Source: Gluconacetobacter aggeris (lineage in GTDB: Bacteria > Pseudomonadota > Alphaproteobacteria > Acetobacterales > Acetobacteraceae). From it: a stretch of 64,000 nucleotides of DNA. Below are positions 55,377 through 64,000 of the stretch, piece after piece (the first letter of the stretch is position 1; every line of letters begins with the position of its first letter). The position numbers and the translations under genes were made by a program. Location of the stretch: the NCBI RefSeq assembly GCF_014174395.1, contig NZ_JABEQD010000007.1:1-64000 (forward strand), read 5' to 3'. The notes under the pieces were generated by a model. That model was not told the origin of the DNA and ran no database searches. It was given only the letters and a program-made list of their open reading frames with translations.

Positions 55377-55477
55377 ATAAAAACGCGGCGCGATATAGAC
55401 TTCCCCTGTCGAACGGTACCACGCCCACCAGATGCCGCGTCCGCACCGCCCGGTACCCGAACACTGGAGACCTCTAT

Positions 55478-57109
55478 ATGAGCCAACGGGACATCATGGA
55501 GTTCGACGTCGTGATCGTCGGCGGCGGTCCGGCCGGGCTGGCAGCCGCCATCCGGCTGAAGCAGCTCATGCCCGACGAATCCGTCTGCCTGATCGAAAAA
55601 GGCAGCGAAATCGGCGCGCATATCGTCTCCGGTGCGGTCATCGAGCCCCGGGCACTCGACGAATTGCTGCCCGACTGGCGCAACCGCGATGCCCCGCTCG
55701 ACACGCCGGTCACGCGTGAGGAGATGTATCTCCTGACCGAACGCAAGGCATTCCGCATCCCCGCCCTGCCATGGGTCATGCCGCATCTGGCCAATCACGG
55801 CAATTTCGTCGTCAGTCTGGGCGATGTCTGCCGCTGGCTGGCCACACAGGCCGAGGCGATGGGGGTGGAAATCTATCCCGGCTTCGCCGGCGCGGACGTG
55901 CTGATCGAGAACGGTCGCGTCGCCGGCATCCTCACCGGCGACATGGGCATCACCCGCGACGGCACGAAAGGCCCGAATTTCGCGCCAGGCATGGAACTGC
56001 GCGGCAAATACACCCTGTTCGCCGAAGGCTGCCGCGGCTCCCTGACCAAGCGCGTCATGGCGCATTTCAATCTGCGCCAGGGCGTCGATCCGCAGACCTA
56101 CGGCCTGGGAATCAAGGAAGTCTGGGAAATCCCTGCCGAACTGCATGAACCCGGCCTGGTACTGCACAGTTTCGGCTGGCCGCTGGACGACCGGACCTAT
56201 GGCGGCGCCTGGCTCTACCATTTCGGCCGAAACCTCGTCTCCTACGGCTTCGTCACCGGGCTCGACTACGCCAATCCCTGGCTCTCCCCCTATGACGAAA
56301 TGCAGCGCACCAAGCTCCACCCGGTCTATCACAAATATTTCGAAGGCGGCCGCCGCCTGATCTACGGCGCCCGTGCGCTGTCCGAAGGCGGGCTGCAATC
56401 CCTCCCCCGCCTCACCTTCCCCGGCGGCGCCCTGATCGGCGACGCGGCAGGCTTCCTCAACACGCCCAAGATCAAGGGCACCCACACGGCCATGAAATCC
56501 GGCATGCTCGCCGCAGAGGCCATAGCGGCGGCCCATGCGGCAGACGCGCCGGAACCCGATACCTTCACCGACCGGCTGCAGGTATCGTGGCTGCATCAGG
56601 AACTGTCGGCCGCCCGCAACATCCGCCCCGCCTTCGCGCGATGGGGCACGCTGCGCGGCGCGCTCTATGCCGGCATCGACGCCGCCATCCTGCGCGGCCG
56701 CGCGCCCTGGACGCTCCACTTCCACCATGCGGACCACGAGACCCTCCGCCCCGCCGCATCCTGCCCGCCGCCCGCCTATCCCAGGCCCGACGGCACGATC
56801 ACCTTCGACAAGCTCTCCTCGGTCTTCCTGTCCAACACGAACCATGTGGAGGACCAGCCGACCCATCTTCGCCTGCGCGACCCGGCCCTGTGGAAACCAC
56901 TCAACTGGGACACGTACCGCGCGCCCGAAATCCGCTACTGCCCGGCCGCCGTCTATGAAGTCGCCGATGCCGAAACCGCGCCCCGGCTCGTGATCAACGC
57001 GCAGAACTGCGTCCACTGCAAAACCTGCGACATCAAGGACCCGCCCCAGAATATCGACTGGTACACGCCCGAAGGCGGCGGCGGCCCCAACTATCCGGGC
57101 GGCATGTAA
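55478..57109 (+). CDS. etfD: Electron transfer flavoprotein-ubiquinone oxidoreductase
   Basis: This 543-residue protein has FAD-binding VVIVGGGPAGLAAAIRLKQL, the ubiquinone-region segment GKYTLFAEGCRGSLTK, GAALIGDAAGF-like GGALIGDAAGFLNTPKIKGT and a C-terminal [4Fe-4S] domain with CPAAVY...NAQNCVHCKTCDIKDP. It passes electrons from ETF to ubiquinone. GGAGACC lies upstream of ATG 55478. The etfBA genes follow on the same strand. Confidence 0.96.
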   Translation: MSQRDIMEFDVVIVGGGPAGLAAAIRLKQLMPDESVCLIEKGSEIGAHIVSGAVIEPRALDELLPDWRNRDAPLDTPVTREEMYLLTERKAFRIPALPWVMPHLANHGNFVVSLGDVCRWLATQAEAMGVEIYPGFAGADVLIENGRVAGILTGDMGITRDGTKGPNFAPGMELRGKYTLFAEGCRGSLTKRVMAHFNLRQGVDPQTYGLGIKEVWEIPAELHEPGLVLHSFGWPLDDRTYGGAWLYHFGRNLVSYGFVTGLDYANPWLSPYDEMQRTKLHPVYHKYFEGGRRLIYGARALSEGGLQSLPRLTFPGGALIGDAAGFLNTPKIKGTHTAMKSGMLAAEAIAAAHAADAPEPDTFTDRLQVSWLHQELSAARNIRPAFARWGTLRGALYAGIDAAILRGRAPWTLHFHHADHETLRPAASCPPPAYPRPDGTITFDKLSSVFLSNTNHVEDQPTHLRLRDPALWKPLNWDTYRAPEIRYCPAAVYEVADAETAPRLVINAQNCVHCKTCDIKDPPQNIDWYTPEGGGGPNYPGGM

Positions 57110-57143
57110 TCCGCCCCCAACCCTTCATTTCTCCTGAGGAACC

Positions 57144-57893
57144 ATGAAAATCCTTGTCCCCATCAAACGCGTCGTCGATTACAACGTAAAGGTCCGCGTC
57201 AGGCGCGATGGCGGCGGCGTCGAGACCGCCGGCGTCAAGATGTCGATGAACCCGTTCGACGAAATCGCGGTCGAGGAAGCCCTGCGCCTGCGCGAGAAGG
57301 GCGTCGCGAGCGAAATCCTGACCGTCTCCATCGGCGTCCCCCAGGCAGCCGACACGCTGCGCACCGCCCTGGCCATGGGCGCCGACCGCGCCATCCTCGT
57401 CCAGTCCGAGGAAAGCCCCGAACCGCTCGCCGTCGCCAAGATCCTGAAAATCCTCGTCGATCGCGAAAAGCCCGACCTCGTCATCCTCGGCAAGCAGGCC
57501 ATCGACGACGACATGAACGCCACCGGCCAGATGCTCGCCGGCCTGCTGGACTGGCCACAGGCTACCTTCGCCAGCCGGGTCGAAAAGACGGCGGACGGGC
57601 TCGCCGTCACGCGCGAAGTCGATGGCGGCTCGGAAACCCTGGCCCTGGCCCTGCCCGCCATCGTCACCGCCGACCTGCGCCTGAACGAGCCGCGCTACGC
57701 CGCGCTGCCCAACATCATGAAGGCCAGGAAGAAGCCGCTGGAGACCATCGCGGCCACCGATCTCGGCATCGACCTGACGCGCCGCCTCGCCATCCTCTCG
57801 ATGGCCGAGCCCCCGGCCCGCAAGGCAGGCATCAAGGTGGGCAGCGTGGCCGAACTGGTCGAAAAACTCCGCAACGAAGCCAAGGTGATCTGA
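57144..57893 (+). CDS. etfB: Electron transfer flavoprotein beta subunit
   Basis: This 249-residue protein begins [20 protein letters not shown] and has [20 protein letters not shown]-type motif (here [20 protein letters not shown]), [20 protein letters not shown] and the AMP-binding region. GAGGAACC precedes ATG. It forms a heterodimer with EtfA encoded 2 bases later and carries electrons from acyl-CoA dehydrogenases to ETF-QO. Confidence 0.97.
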   Translation: MKILVPIKRVVDYNVKVRVRRDGGGVETAGVKMSMNPFDEIAVEEALRLREKGVASEILTVSIGVPQAADTLRTALAMGADRAILVQSEESPEPLAVAKILKILVDREKPDLVILGKQAIDDDMNATGQMLAGLLDWPQATFASRVEKTADGLAVTREVDGGSETLALALPAIVTADLRLNEPRYAALPNIMKARKKPLETIAATDLGIDLTRRLAILSMAEPPARKAGIKVGSVAELVEKLRNEAKVI

Positions 57894-57895
57894 CC

Positions 57896-58831
57896 ATGAC
57901 CGCGCTCGTCCTCCTGGATGCCGAAGACGGCACCATCCCGCAGACCTCCCGCTCGGCCATCGCGGCGGCGGCCAGCCTCGGCGATATCGACGTGCTGGTG
58001 ACCGGCGGCCCCGACACCATCGCAGCCGCGGCGGCAAGTGCGGCGAAAATCCCCGGCATCCGCAAGGTCCGCACCGCATCGGGCGAAGCCTTCGCCCACG
58101 GCCTGGCGGAGCCGCTGGCAGCACTGCTCGTCGCCCTCGCCCCGGACTACGATCATATCGTCGCCGCCGCGACCGCCATCGGCAAGAGCACCCTGCCCCG
58201 CGCCGCCGCCCTGCTCGACGTGCAGATGATCCCCGATGTCATGGAGATCAGGGATTCCCAGACCTTCGTGCGGCCGGTCTTCGCGGGCAACGTGCTGGTC
58301 ACGTTGCGTTCGTCGGATGCGAAGAAGCTCCTGACCATCCGCACCGCCAGCTTCGACCCCGTGGCCGCCGAGGGCGGCGCCGCCCCGATCGAAGCCCTGA
58401 CCCCACCCGATGGCCAGCAGAAATCGCGCTTCGTCTCGGCGGAACATTCCAGCACCGAACGCCCCCAGCTCGAAGCCGCAAGGGTCATCGTCTCCGGCGG
58501 CCGCGGCCTGCAAAGCGCGGAAGGGTTCAAGATTCTGGAACCGCTGGCCGACAGGCTCGGCGCCGCCATCGGCGCCTCCCGCGTCGCCGTCGATTCCGGC
58601 TTCGTCCCCAACGATTACCAGGTCGGCCAGACCGGCAAGATCGTCGCGCCCGATCTCTATATCGCCTGCGGCATCTCCGGCGCCATCCAGCATCTGGCAG
58701 GCATGAAGGACAGCAAGGTGATCGTCGCCATCAACAAGGACGAGGAAGCCCCCATCTTTCAGGTCGCGGATTACGGCCTGGTCGGCGACCTGTTCCAGAT
58801 CGTTCCCGCCCTCACGGCGGCCCTCGGATAA
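57896..58831 (+). CDS. etfA: Electron transfer flavoprotein alpha subunit
   Basis: This 311-residue protein has the C-terminal FAD signature region: [60 protein letters not shown] and [20 protein letters not shown]. It starts 2 bases after etfB. It binds the FAD of ETF. A strong terminator follows. Confidence 0.97.
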   Translation: MTALVLLDAEDGTIPQTSRSAIAAAASLGDIDVLVTGGPDTIAAAAASAAKIPGIRKVRTASGEAFAHGLAEPLAALLVALAPDYDHIVAAATAIGKSTLPRAAALLDVQMIPDVMEIRDSQTFVRPVFAGNVLVTLRSSDAKKLLTIRTASFDPVAAEGGAAPIEALTPPDGQQKSRFVSAEHSSTERPQLEAARVIVSGGRGLQSAEGFKILEPLADRLGAAIGASRVAVDSGFVPNDYQVGQTGKIVAPDLYIACGISGAIQHLAGMKDSKVIVAINKDEEAPIFQVADYGLVGDLFQIVPALTAALG

Positions 58832-58841
58832 TCCAGCCCCA

Positions 58842-58882
58842 GCGGGAAGACCATAGGGGCGACCCGGTCTTCCCGCCCTTTT
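58842..58882 (+). terminator. Intrinsic terminator after etfA
   Basis: GCGGGAAGACC (58842-58852) pairs perfectly with GGTCTTCCCGC (58866-58876) around a 13-base loop, followed by CCTTTTC. It ends the ETF-QO-etfBA transcript. Confidence 0.85.
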
Positions 58883-58898
58883 CGGCGACATATTCTAC

Positions 58899-58912
58899 CG
58901 AACGATTGTTCT
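58899..58912. promoter_or_regulatory. TetR-type operator, site 5 (fadL)
   Basis: CGAACGATTGTTCT keeps the AAC-N4-GTT core and lies upstream of fadL, past the etfA terminator. Confidence 0.55.
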
Positions 58913-59189
58913 ACAGAATACCCATCCCGCCATCCCCCACATGAAAGACCGGCCGCGCGCCTGCCGCGCCGACAGTCGTTTCCCCATCAAAAAAACAGTC
59001 CGATCCGCTCATCCGCCGGAACTCCCTTCTTTTTCCGACGTTTGGCGCCGTCATTTCCGGCTTTTCAATCGAGAGAGTGTGAAGCGCGCCGCTTCCGATT
59101 CCTGCCGTAATTTTCTTGCAAGCCGCTGGGGCCGCGCTCATGGTTTTCCCGGATCAGAGACATGGGGGACGCGATTGTCCGATTAACCT

Positions 59190-59203
59190 ACCAAATGTTT
59201 GGT
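59190..59203. promoter_or_regulatory. Perfect palindrome before fadL
   Basis: ACCAAATGTTTGGT is a perfect 14-bp palindrome 26 bases before the fadL start. Its core differs from sites 1-5 (AAATGTTT rather than AAC-N4-GTT), so it may be a variant site or bind another regulator. Confidence 0.5.
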
Positions 59204-59229
59204 TTGAATGCTGAGATGGTCAGTCAATA

Positions 59230-60531
59230 ATGAAAAAGAAAATCACACTGATGGCATGCAGCGCCCTCATCACCCAGACATTGCTCTGCCCCGGCCACCA
59301 GGCCGCCGCATCGGGCTTCGCCTTGCGTGAGACCGATGCGATTTCACTGGGCAACGCCTATGTCGGCTCCGTCAGCCGCGCGGGGGACGCCTCGACCGTC
59401 CTGATGAACCCCGCCGGCATGTCCTTCCTCGACTATAGCGAATTGCAGGGCAACGTGTTCTACGCCGGTCCGGTTGCCCGGTTCTCCGGCCGGAACTATC
59501 TGGGCCCCGGCATCACCACCCCGGGCGTGCAGGGCAATCGCGGCATCACCGATGCCGCCACCGCCGCCAGCTACGGCGTCCTGAAAATCGATCCCCGCTG
59601 GGCGATCGGCTACGGGTTCTATACCCCCTACGGCCAGCGCGCCAATTACCCGTCCAACTGGGTCGGCCGCTATCAGAGCCTCGTCAGTTCGATCACGGAT
59701 TACGAACTCGGGGCGATGGCCTCCTACCGTTTCAACAGGCATTTCTCGGTCGGCGCCGGCCCGCGCATGGGCTTTCTCACCGGCCGTTTCACGCGCGATC
59801 TCAATCTCGGCGCACTGAACGCCTTCGGGCCGACCACGGTCGACATGGCCGGCAACGCCTTCGGCTTCGGCTACGATGCCGGCATCCTGTACAAGCCCGA
59901 TGACGCAACCCAGATCGGCATCAACTACCAGTCGCGCATCACGTACAATCTCTCCACCCGCACCCAATTCTCGCCCCCGCCGCTGCTGGCCGCCAACCGG
60001 CTGGTCAATGGGTCGCTGATCGCCCAGAGCGGCCACGGCGCCATGCAGGTCACTCTGCCCGACAGCGTCTCGTTCGGCGTCACCCGGGTCCTGTCGCCGC
60101 GCTGGACCATCATGCTGCAGGGAGAATGGACACACTGGTCCCTCCTGCACGGGCTGAACAACGTGTCCGATCACCCCGGCGGCGCCAGCACATCGATCGC
60201 GGTCAACTGGCGCAATAGCTGGTTCGGCGGCATCGGCGCCACCTACCGGGCATCGCAATCCACGCTCATCCGCGGCGGCTTCAGCTACGACCAGAGCCCG
60301 ACAACCCTGAAGAACCGCAACACGATCACGCCGGATACCAATCGTTTCGATCTGGGCGTGGGCGTGGACTACACGCCCATCAAGCGTGTGACCCTCACCC
60401 TGTCCTACGCCCACATCTTCGGCACCAATCCCAAAATCGACAATGCCGCCTCCACAACCTCGGGGCGCCTGGTCGGCACCTACAACGATTACGCCAACAT
60501 CGTCGCCTTCGGTGTGAGAACGCATTTCTGA
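59230..60531 (+). CDS. fadL: Long-chain fatty acid outer-membrane transporter FadL/OmpP1
   Basis: This 433-residue protein has a signal peptide (MKKKITLMACSALITQTLLC, cleavage after the AAA region), then SGFALRETDAISLGNAYVGS and the NPAGM hallmark (STVLMNPAGMSFL). The rest is a beta-barrel ending in an aromatic strand (IVAFGVRTHF). These define the FadL/OmpP1/TodX family. Its place beside the acyl-CoA ligase supports fatty acid uptake. Confidence 0.93.
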   Translation: MKKKITLMACSALITQTLLCPGHQAAASGFALRETDAISLGNAYVGSVSRAGDASTVLMNPAGMSFLDYSELQGNVFYAGPVARFSGRNYLGPGITTPGVQGNRGITDAATAASYGVLKIDPRWAIGYGFYTPYGQRANYPSNWVGRYQSLVSSITDYELGAMASYRFNRHFSVGAGPRMGFLTGRFTRDLNLGALNAFGPTTVDMAGNAFGFGYDAGILYKPDDATQIGINYQSRITYNLSTRTQFSPPPLLAANRLVNGSLIAQSGHGAMQVTLPDSVSFGVTRVLSPRWTIMLQGEWTHWSLLHGLNNVSDHPGGASTSIAVNWRNSWFGGIGATYRASQSTLIRGGFSYDQSPTTLKNRNTITPDTNRFDLGVGVDYTPIKRVTLTLSYAHIFGTNPKIDNAASTTSGRLVGTYNDYANIVAFGVRTHF

Positions 60532-60600
60532 ACGATAGCGGGAGCTACCGGATCGACCCGCTCGCCAGGGTCTCCCCCGCCCGATTGAAGGGTTTTCCCC

Positions 60601-62259
60601 ATGAATGCCATGAACGAGAGCACCATCCTGCGTCATGCCGCATCAGGCGATGCGGTACAGGATCTCTTCGATCTTCTCCGCGTCTCCACCTTTCGCCGCC
60701 CCAATGCCCTGGCCATCGATTTCATGGGGCGCAAATTCACCTATCGCGACCTCTTCCAGGCGGTGGAGCATGTCGCGGGCGGCCTGAACGATATCGGCGT
60801 CTCCAGAGGCGACCGCGTCGCCCTCTCGCTGCCCAACACGCCTTACTCCGTCATCGTCTTCTTTGCCGTGCAGCGCATCGGCGCCGTCGTCGTCAACCTC
60901 AACCCGCTCTACGTCCAGCATGAGGTCCACCAGATCCTGAAGACCGCCGACATCTCGGTACTGGTGATGTCAGACATCGCCGCCATCGCCGAACCCACAT
61001 ACCGGGCGGCCGAGAACACATCGGTCCGGCGCATCGTCGTCTGCCCGTTCTCGCACGCGCTGCCGCCGATCAAGTCGACGCTGTTCAAGGTCCTGAAGTG
61101 GCGGGACATCTACCATTTCCCGGCCGACAAACGCATCGTCTCCTACGACACGCTGGCCCACAGCAAGACGGTGGCCAAACATGTGACGATCGACCCCCAG
61201 CACGATATCGCCGTCCTGCAATTCACCGGCGGCACCACGGGCATTCCCAAGGCCGCCAAGCTCACCCACGGCAATCTCCTGGCGAATATCGAACAGGTCA
61301 AGGACATGGCGCAGGACGCCCTGCGCGAGCCACCGACCACACTGGCCATCCTGCCCCTGTTCCATGTCTTCGCGCTGATGGCCGTCATGCTGCTCACGAT
61401 CGAACGCGGCGGCGAAATCGTGCTGCTGCCGCGCTTCGACACGCATGCCACGCTCGCCACCATGCGCCGGGTCCGGATCGCGCTCATGCCCATCGTGCCG
61501 ACGATCCTGACCGCGCTGCTCCGCGATCAGGATCTCTCCCCCGACCTGTTCGCTCATATGCGCGCCATCATTTCCGGCGGCGCGCCATTGCCCGTCGCCC
61601 TGCGCAAGCGCTTCGAGGAAACGGCCCGATGCCCGATCATCGAGGGATACGGTCTGAGCGAGACCTCACCGGTCCTCACCCTCACCCCCCTCCATGGCGT
61701 CCGCGATGGCTCCTGCGGCAAGGTGGTCATCCATACCGACCTCCAGATCCGCAGCCTCGACGATATCGGCCTTCGCCTTCCCCCCATGAAAAAAGGCGAA
61801 GTCTGCGTACGCGGTCCGCAAGTGATGTCCGGCTACTGGAAGAGCGATGAAAATGCCTCCGCCTTCACGCCGGACGGCTATTTCCGCACCGGCGATGTCG
61901 GCTATCTCGATGCGGACGGCTATCTCTTCCTGGTCGATCGCCTCAAGGACATCATCATCTGCGGCGGCTACAACGTCTATCCGCATGTCATCGAAGAGGC
62001 CCTTCACCGCCATCCGGCGGTGCTCGAGGCCCTCGTCATCGGCGTCCCCGACCCCTATCGCGGCCAGGCACCCAAGGCGTTCGTCACCCTGCGCCCCAAT
62101 TCCACGGCAACACCGGCCGACCTCGCAACCCACCTGGAGCAGTATATCTCCAAGATCGAACGCCCGCGCGAAATCGTTCTTCGCGACTCCCTGCCCAAGA
62201 CGCTCATCGGCAAACTGTCACGAAAGGACCTGAAAATTCAGGAAGGAATCACAGACTGA
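60601..62259 (+). CDS. fadD: Long-chain acyl-CoA ligase
   Basis: This 552-residue AMP-forming ligase has the P-loop FTGGTTGIPKAAKLTHGN, EGYGLSETSPV, YFRTGDVGYLDADGYLFLVD, RLKDIIICGGYNVYP and the C-terminal Lys region LPKTLIGKLSRKDL. It activates fatty acids to acyl-CoA in the cytoplasm. It follows fadL by 69 bases, with GAAGGG upstream of ATG, and is probably cotranscribed with it. Confidence 0.93.
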   Translation: MNAMNESTILRHAASGDAVQDLFDLLRVSTFRRPNALAIDFMGRKFTYRDLFQAVEHVAGGLNDIGVSRGDRVALSLPNTPYSVIVFFAVQRIGAVVVNLNPLYVQHEVHQILKTADISVLVMSDIAAIAEPTYRAAENTSVRRIVVCPFSHALPPIKSTLFKVLKWRDIYHFPADKRIVSYDTLAHSKTVAKHVTIDPQHDIAVLQFTGGTTGIPKAAKLTHGNLLANIEQVKDMAQDALREPPTTLAILPLFHVFALMAVMLLTIERGGEIVLLPRFDTHATLATMRRVRIALMPIVPTILTALLRDQDLSPDLFAHMRAIISGGAPLPVALRKRFEETARCPIIEGYGLSETSPVLTLTPLHGVRDGSCGKVVIHTDLQIRSLDDIGLRLPPMKKGEVCVRGPQVMSGYWKSDENASAFTPDGYFRTGDVGYLDADGYLFLVDRLKDIIICGGYNVYPHVIEEALHRHPAVLEALVIGVPDPYRGQAPKAFVTLRPNSTATPADLATHLEQYISKIERPREIVLRDSLPKTLIGKLSRKDLKIQEGITD

Positions 62260-62521
62260 GGATCGATGATGCGGAAAGCCCATGCCGGCCCGGTCCGCGG
62301 CCCGCTGGGCTTCATCCACACTACCCGCCGGCCGGCACGGGCCGAGAGCATCGACACCGCAACGGCCAGTGCCGGAACCCTGGCCAAACCTGCCCCCTCG
62401 TCAAGGCACTGGAGTGTCACAGGGCGTCGCCACCTCCGGCCCTCGCATCGGTAACGGGAGTCGCGATCCGCCGCAAAAATCAGTAAGGTGCGCTCCACCA
62501 TCGCCACCAACGGCAAGAGGC

Positions 62522-63163
62522 ATGCCGAAAAAGACCGTACCGCCCCCCCGCACCGCCCCGCCGTCTCGGGCCCCACACCGCACACGCATGGCGCTGCTCG
62601 GCGCGGCGGCATGCGGCCTGCTGCTGGCGGCCGCCGGATTGCGCACGCTGGTCCTGGACCGCCCCCATGCCACCATCGGGGGACCGTACGCGCTGACCGA
62701 CGAACAGGGCCGCGCCGTCACCCAGGCCGATTTCCACGGCCACTACACGCTGATCTATTTCGGCTACACCCATTGCATCGATGTCTGCCCGCTGACGCTG
62801 GCAACCGTCACCACGGCGCTCGACCAGCTCGGCCCCCGCGCAGCATCGGTCGTGCCGGTCTTCGTCACCGTCGATCCGGCACGCGATACCCCCTCGGTCG
62901 TGCGCGACTATGTCGCCCATTTCTCGCCGCGCATCGTCGGGCTGACCGGCAGCTCCGCCCAGATCCAGCCGGTCCTCGCCGAATTCCACGTCCTGGCCCA
63001 CCGCCACCCGTCCATGTCGGGCGTCCCCGACGGCGCCTATCTGATGGACCACAGCTCGGTTCTCTATCTGATGGACGGCAACAACCGCCTCGCGGCAATG
63101 CTGCCGGTCGATTCCAGCCCCCAGGCCATAGCCGACCGGCTACGCACCGTCCTGAGAACCTGA
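62522..63163 (+). CDS. SCO1/SenC-family protein (second copy)
   Basis: This 213-residue protein has an N-terminal membrane anchor (about 23-42, MALLGAAACGLLLAAAGLRT), then GGPYALTDEQGRAVTQADF. The copper motif is THCIDVCP (about 85) and the distal His is in YLMDHSSVLYLMD. It is distinct from the SCO in the caa3 operon and stands apart from any oxidase genes in this window. ATG 62522 has AAGAGG very close upstream; an internal Met at 62588 would also start at the membrane helix. Confidence 0.88.
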   Translation: MPKKTVPPPRTAPPSRAPHRTRMALLGAAACGLLLAAAGLRTLVLDRPHATIGGPYALTDEQGRAVTQADFHGHYTLIYFGYTHCIDVCPLTLATVTTALDQLGPRAASVVPVFVTVDPARDTPSVVRDYVAHFSPRIVGLTGSSAQIQPVLAEFHVLAHRHPSMSGVPDGAYLMDHSSVLYLMDGNNRLAAMLPVDSSPQAIADRLRTVLRT

Positions 63164-63171
63164 GCGGACCC

Positions 63172-63211
63172 GCGCGCTGGCGGCGATCCGACGCGCGTTT
63201 CCGGTGCTTCG
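63172..63211. repeat. Dispersed repeat, copy B
   Basis: This segment, starting GCGCGCTGGCGGCGATCCGA, matches 29565-29604 at 36 of 40 positions. It lies right after the stop of the second SCO gene. Confidence 0.65.
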
Positions 63212-63225
63212 GTGCCTCATTTCCA

Positions 63226-64000
63226 TCAAGGCCGAACGCGGCGCCCCGTCACCCATGCCGCCACCGCCAGCAGCAAAAGCGATATCCCCAATTCCGGCAG
63301 CAATACGCCCAGCAGAGCCATCACCGTAACGGCACCGACGCCCACGCGCCGTCCCGGCGAGGCGGCCGGCACGCCCCAGCCGCCCGGCGGGCGCCGCCGC
63401 AGCCACAAAATGGTCGCGGCAATGCTCATGGTCGCCAGTCCCCCGGCCACCAGCAGGTTGAGCACCTGATTGGGCCAGCCGAACAACTGCCCCTCATGCG
63501 CCGCCACGCCATAGCCGACGGCACGATCGACCAGCCCCTTGCCCGCAAAATCCTGCCGCGACAGCACGGTTCCATCCGGGGCAACCTGCACACTTACTCG
63601 AAGCGGCCGATCCTGCGTATCCGACCGCACCTGCCACGCCGCCCCGACCGCCGCCGGTGGCGTGACAAGCACGGGCGCCGACAGCCCCAGCCGCGCGCCC
63701 GTCGCCACCACATCATCGAGCCCGGCCAGACCATCCGGCGCGACCGCCTGCCCGCCGCCCATCGCCATGCCCGGCATGCCGGCCCTGCCATCCATGTCGG
63801 CATGGGCCGCGACCCGATGCCCGGCAATGGTGTCCCGCACCGGAACGGCACCGATCTCCCAATCCTGCACCGTCATCAGCCGCCCCACCCGCTGCTCGAC
63901 CGATTGCAGCGCATGCCCCCACACGAACGACCATGGCAGGCCGGACACCAGGAACAGCGCCAGGACCAGAGACAGCCAGACTCCGCTCACGGCATGCAGG
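63226..64000 (-). CDS. PepSY-associated membrane protein, C-terminal part (runs off right edge)
   Basis: The minus-strand frame is open through the window edge (residues LHAVSGVWLSLVLALFLVSG precede the last in-frame GTG at 63990), so the N-terminus is missing. Visible are a membrane helix with LPWSFVWG, a periplasmic domain including a Met-rich stretch (MDGRAGMPGMAMGGG), the segment VGYGVAAHEGQLFGWPNQVL, and three C-terminal helices. The pattern fits PepSY-type membrane proteins often linked with iron or copper uptake. The product converges on the second SCO gene. Confidence 0.75.
   Translation of the reverse strand, partial: LHAVSGVWLSLVLALFLVSGLPWSFVWGHALQSVEQRVGRLMTVQDWEIGAVPVRDTIAGHRVAAHADMDGRAGMPGMAMGGGQAVAPDGLAGLDDVVATGARLGLSAPVLVTPPAAVGAAWQVRSDTQDRPLRVSVQVAPDGTVLSRQDFAGKGLVDRAVGYGVAAHEGQLFGWPNQVLNLLVAGGLATMSIAATILWLRRRPPGGWGVPAASPGRRVGVGAVTVMALLGVLLPELGISLLLLAVAAWVTGRRVRP

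Larger units (their letters stand above)
54869..55477. other. Divergent fad promoter region
   Basis: No gene is supported in these 609 bases between fadA (leftward) and ETF-QO (rightward). It contains three operator-like palindromes (54905, 55132, 55363) and AT-rich promoter-like tracts at about 55065-55090 and 55270-55315. It is the probable hub of fatty acid control. Confidence 0.7.
58832..59229. other. Intergenic region between etfA and fadL
   Basis: No gene is supported. It contains the etfA terminator (58842-58882), the operator-like site at 58899 and a second perfect palindrome at 59190-59203, and so probably the fadL promoter. Confidence 0.6.

Noticed and set aside
55352-57016. Long minus-strand frame opposite ETF-QO
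   Set aside because: Antisense shadow of a complete ETF-QO gene.
1-64000. CRISPR arrays, tRNA or rRNA genes, prophage or intact transposase genes
   Set aside because: None was recognised on reading both strands; the only repeated element found is the short pair at 29565 and 63172.

Overview
This 64-kb window is GC-rich DNA (roughly two-thirds G+C, with long antisense open frames shadowing most genes). It looks like a chromosomal segment of an alphaproteobacterium. Protein character (CobC/BtuB set, FeoAB followed by a Cys-rich membrane peptide, SfnB-like flavoproteins, CRDxKGKF secreted peptide) suggests an acetic acid bacterium (Acetobacteraceae, Gluconacetobacter/Komagataeibacter-like). That placement is inference; no rRNA, tRNA or other definitive marker is present. 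I saw no CRISPR array, phage or intact insertion sequence.

Layout. 1-5.3 kb: the 5' end of pstC (runs off the left edge), a PAS-PAS-GAF-GGDEF-EAL cyclic-di-GMP protein, an AT-richer gene-poor stretch, and small secreted or membrane proteins. 5.7-9.9 kb: an exported amidohydrolase, a small membrane protein, and a glycosyltransferase/metallophosphoesterase pair. 9.9-21.5 kb: a single 12-gene leftward operon encoding alternative complex III (ActA-B-C-D-E-F plus one small conserved protein), a SCO copper chaperone and a caa3-type cytochrome c oxidase (CoxB-cytochrome c fusion, A2-type CoxA, CoxC, subunit IV). It should be a complete quinol to O2 branch through cytochrome c. 21.6-27.5 kb: cobalamin uptake (btuB-F-C-D) under a cobalamin riboswitch, with a divergent alpha-ribazole phosphatase. 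27.5-33.2 kb: an NRAMP Mn/Fe transporter, a secreted protein, feoA-feoB with a Cys-rich partner behind a possible Fur box, and a slipin.

33.3-42.3 kb: an eight-transcript-unit-like leftward series (three acyl-CoA-dehydrogenase-fold flavoproteins of SfnB/DszC type, then SsuA-, SsuC- and SsuB-like sulfonate ABC transporter parts, then a TonB-dependent receptor; seven genes). It probably imports and desulfurises an organosulfur compound. 42.5-46.2 kb: an atypical adenosine-deaminase-like enzyme with an ornithine-cyclodeaminase homologue, a photolyase and a 69-residue orphan domain.

46.2-62.3 kb: a fatty-acid beta-oxidation block: nitronate monooxygenase, TetR regulator, chalcone-isomerase-like protein, thioesterase, acyl-CoA dehydrogenase, FadB-like fusion, thiolase, ETF-QO, EtfBA, FadL and acyl-CoA ligase. 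Related 14-bp operator-like palindromes lie in front of several of these transcription units and probably mark the TetR regulon. 62.5-64 kb: a second SCO protein and a truncated PepSY-type membrane protein at the right edge. The clearest items for follow-up are the ACIII-caa3 operon, the shared TetR-type operators, the organosulfur operon with its own outer-membrane receptor, and the deaminase lacking the canonical catalytic Glu.
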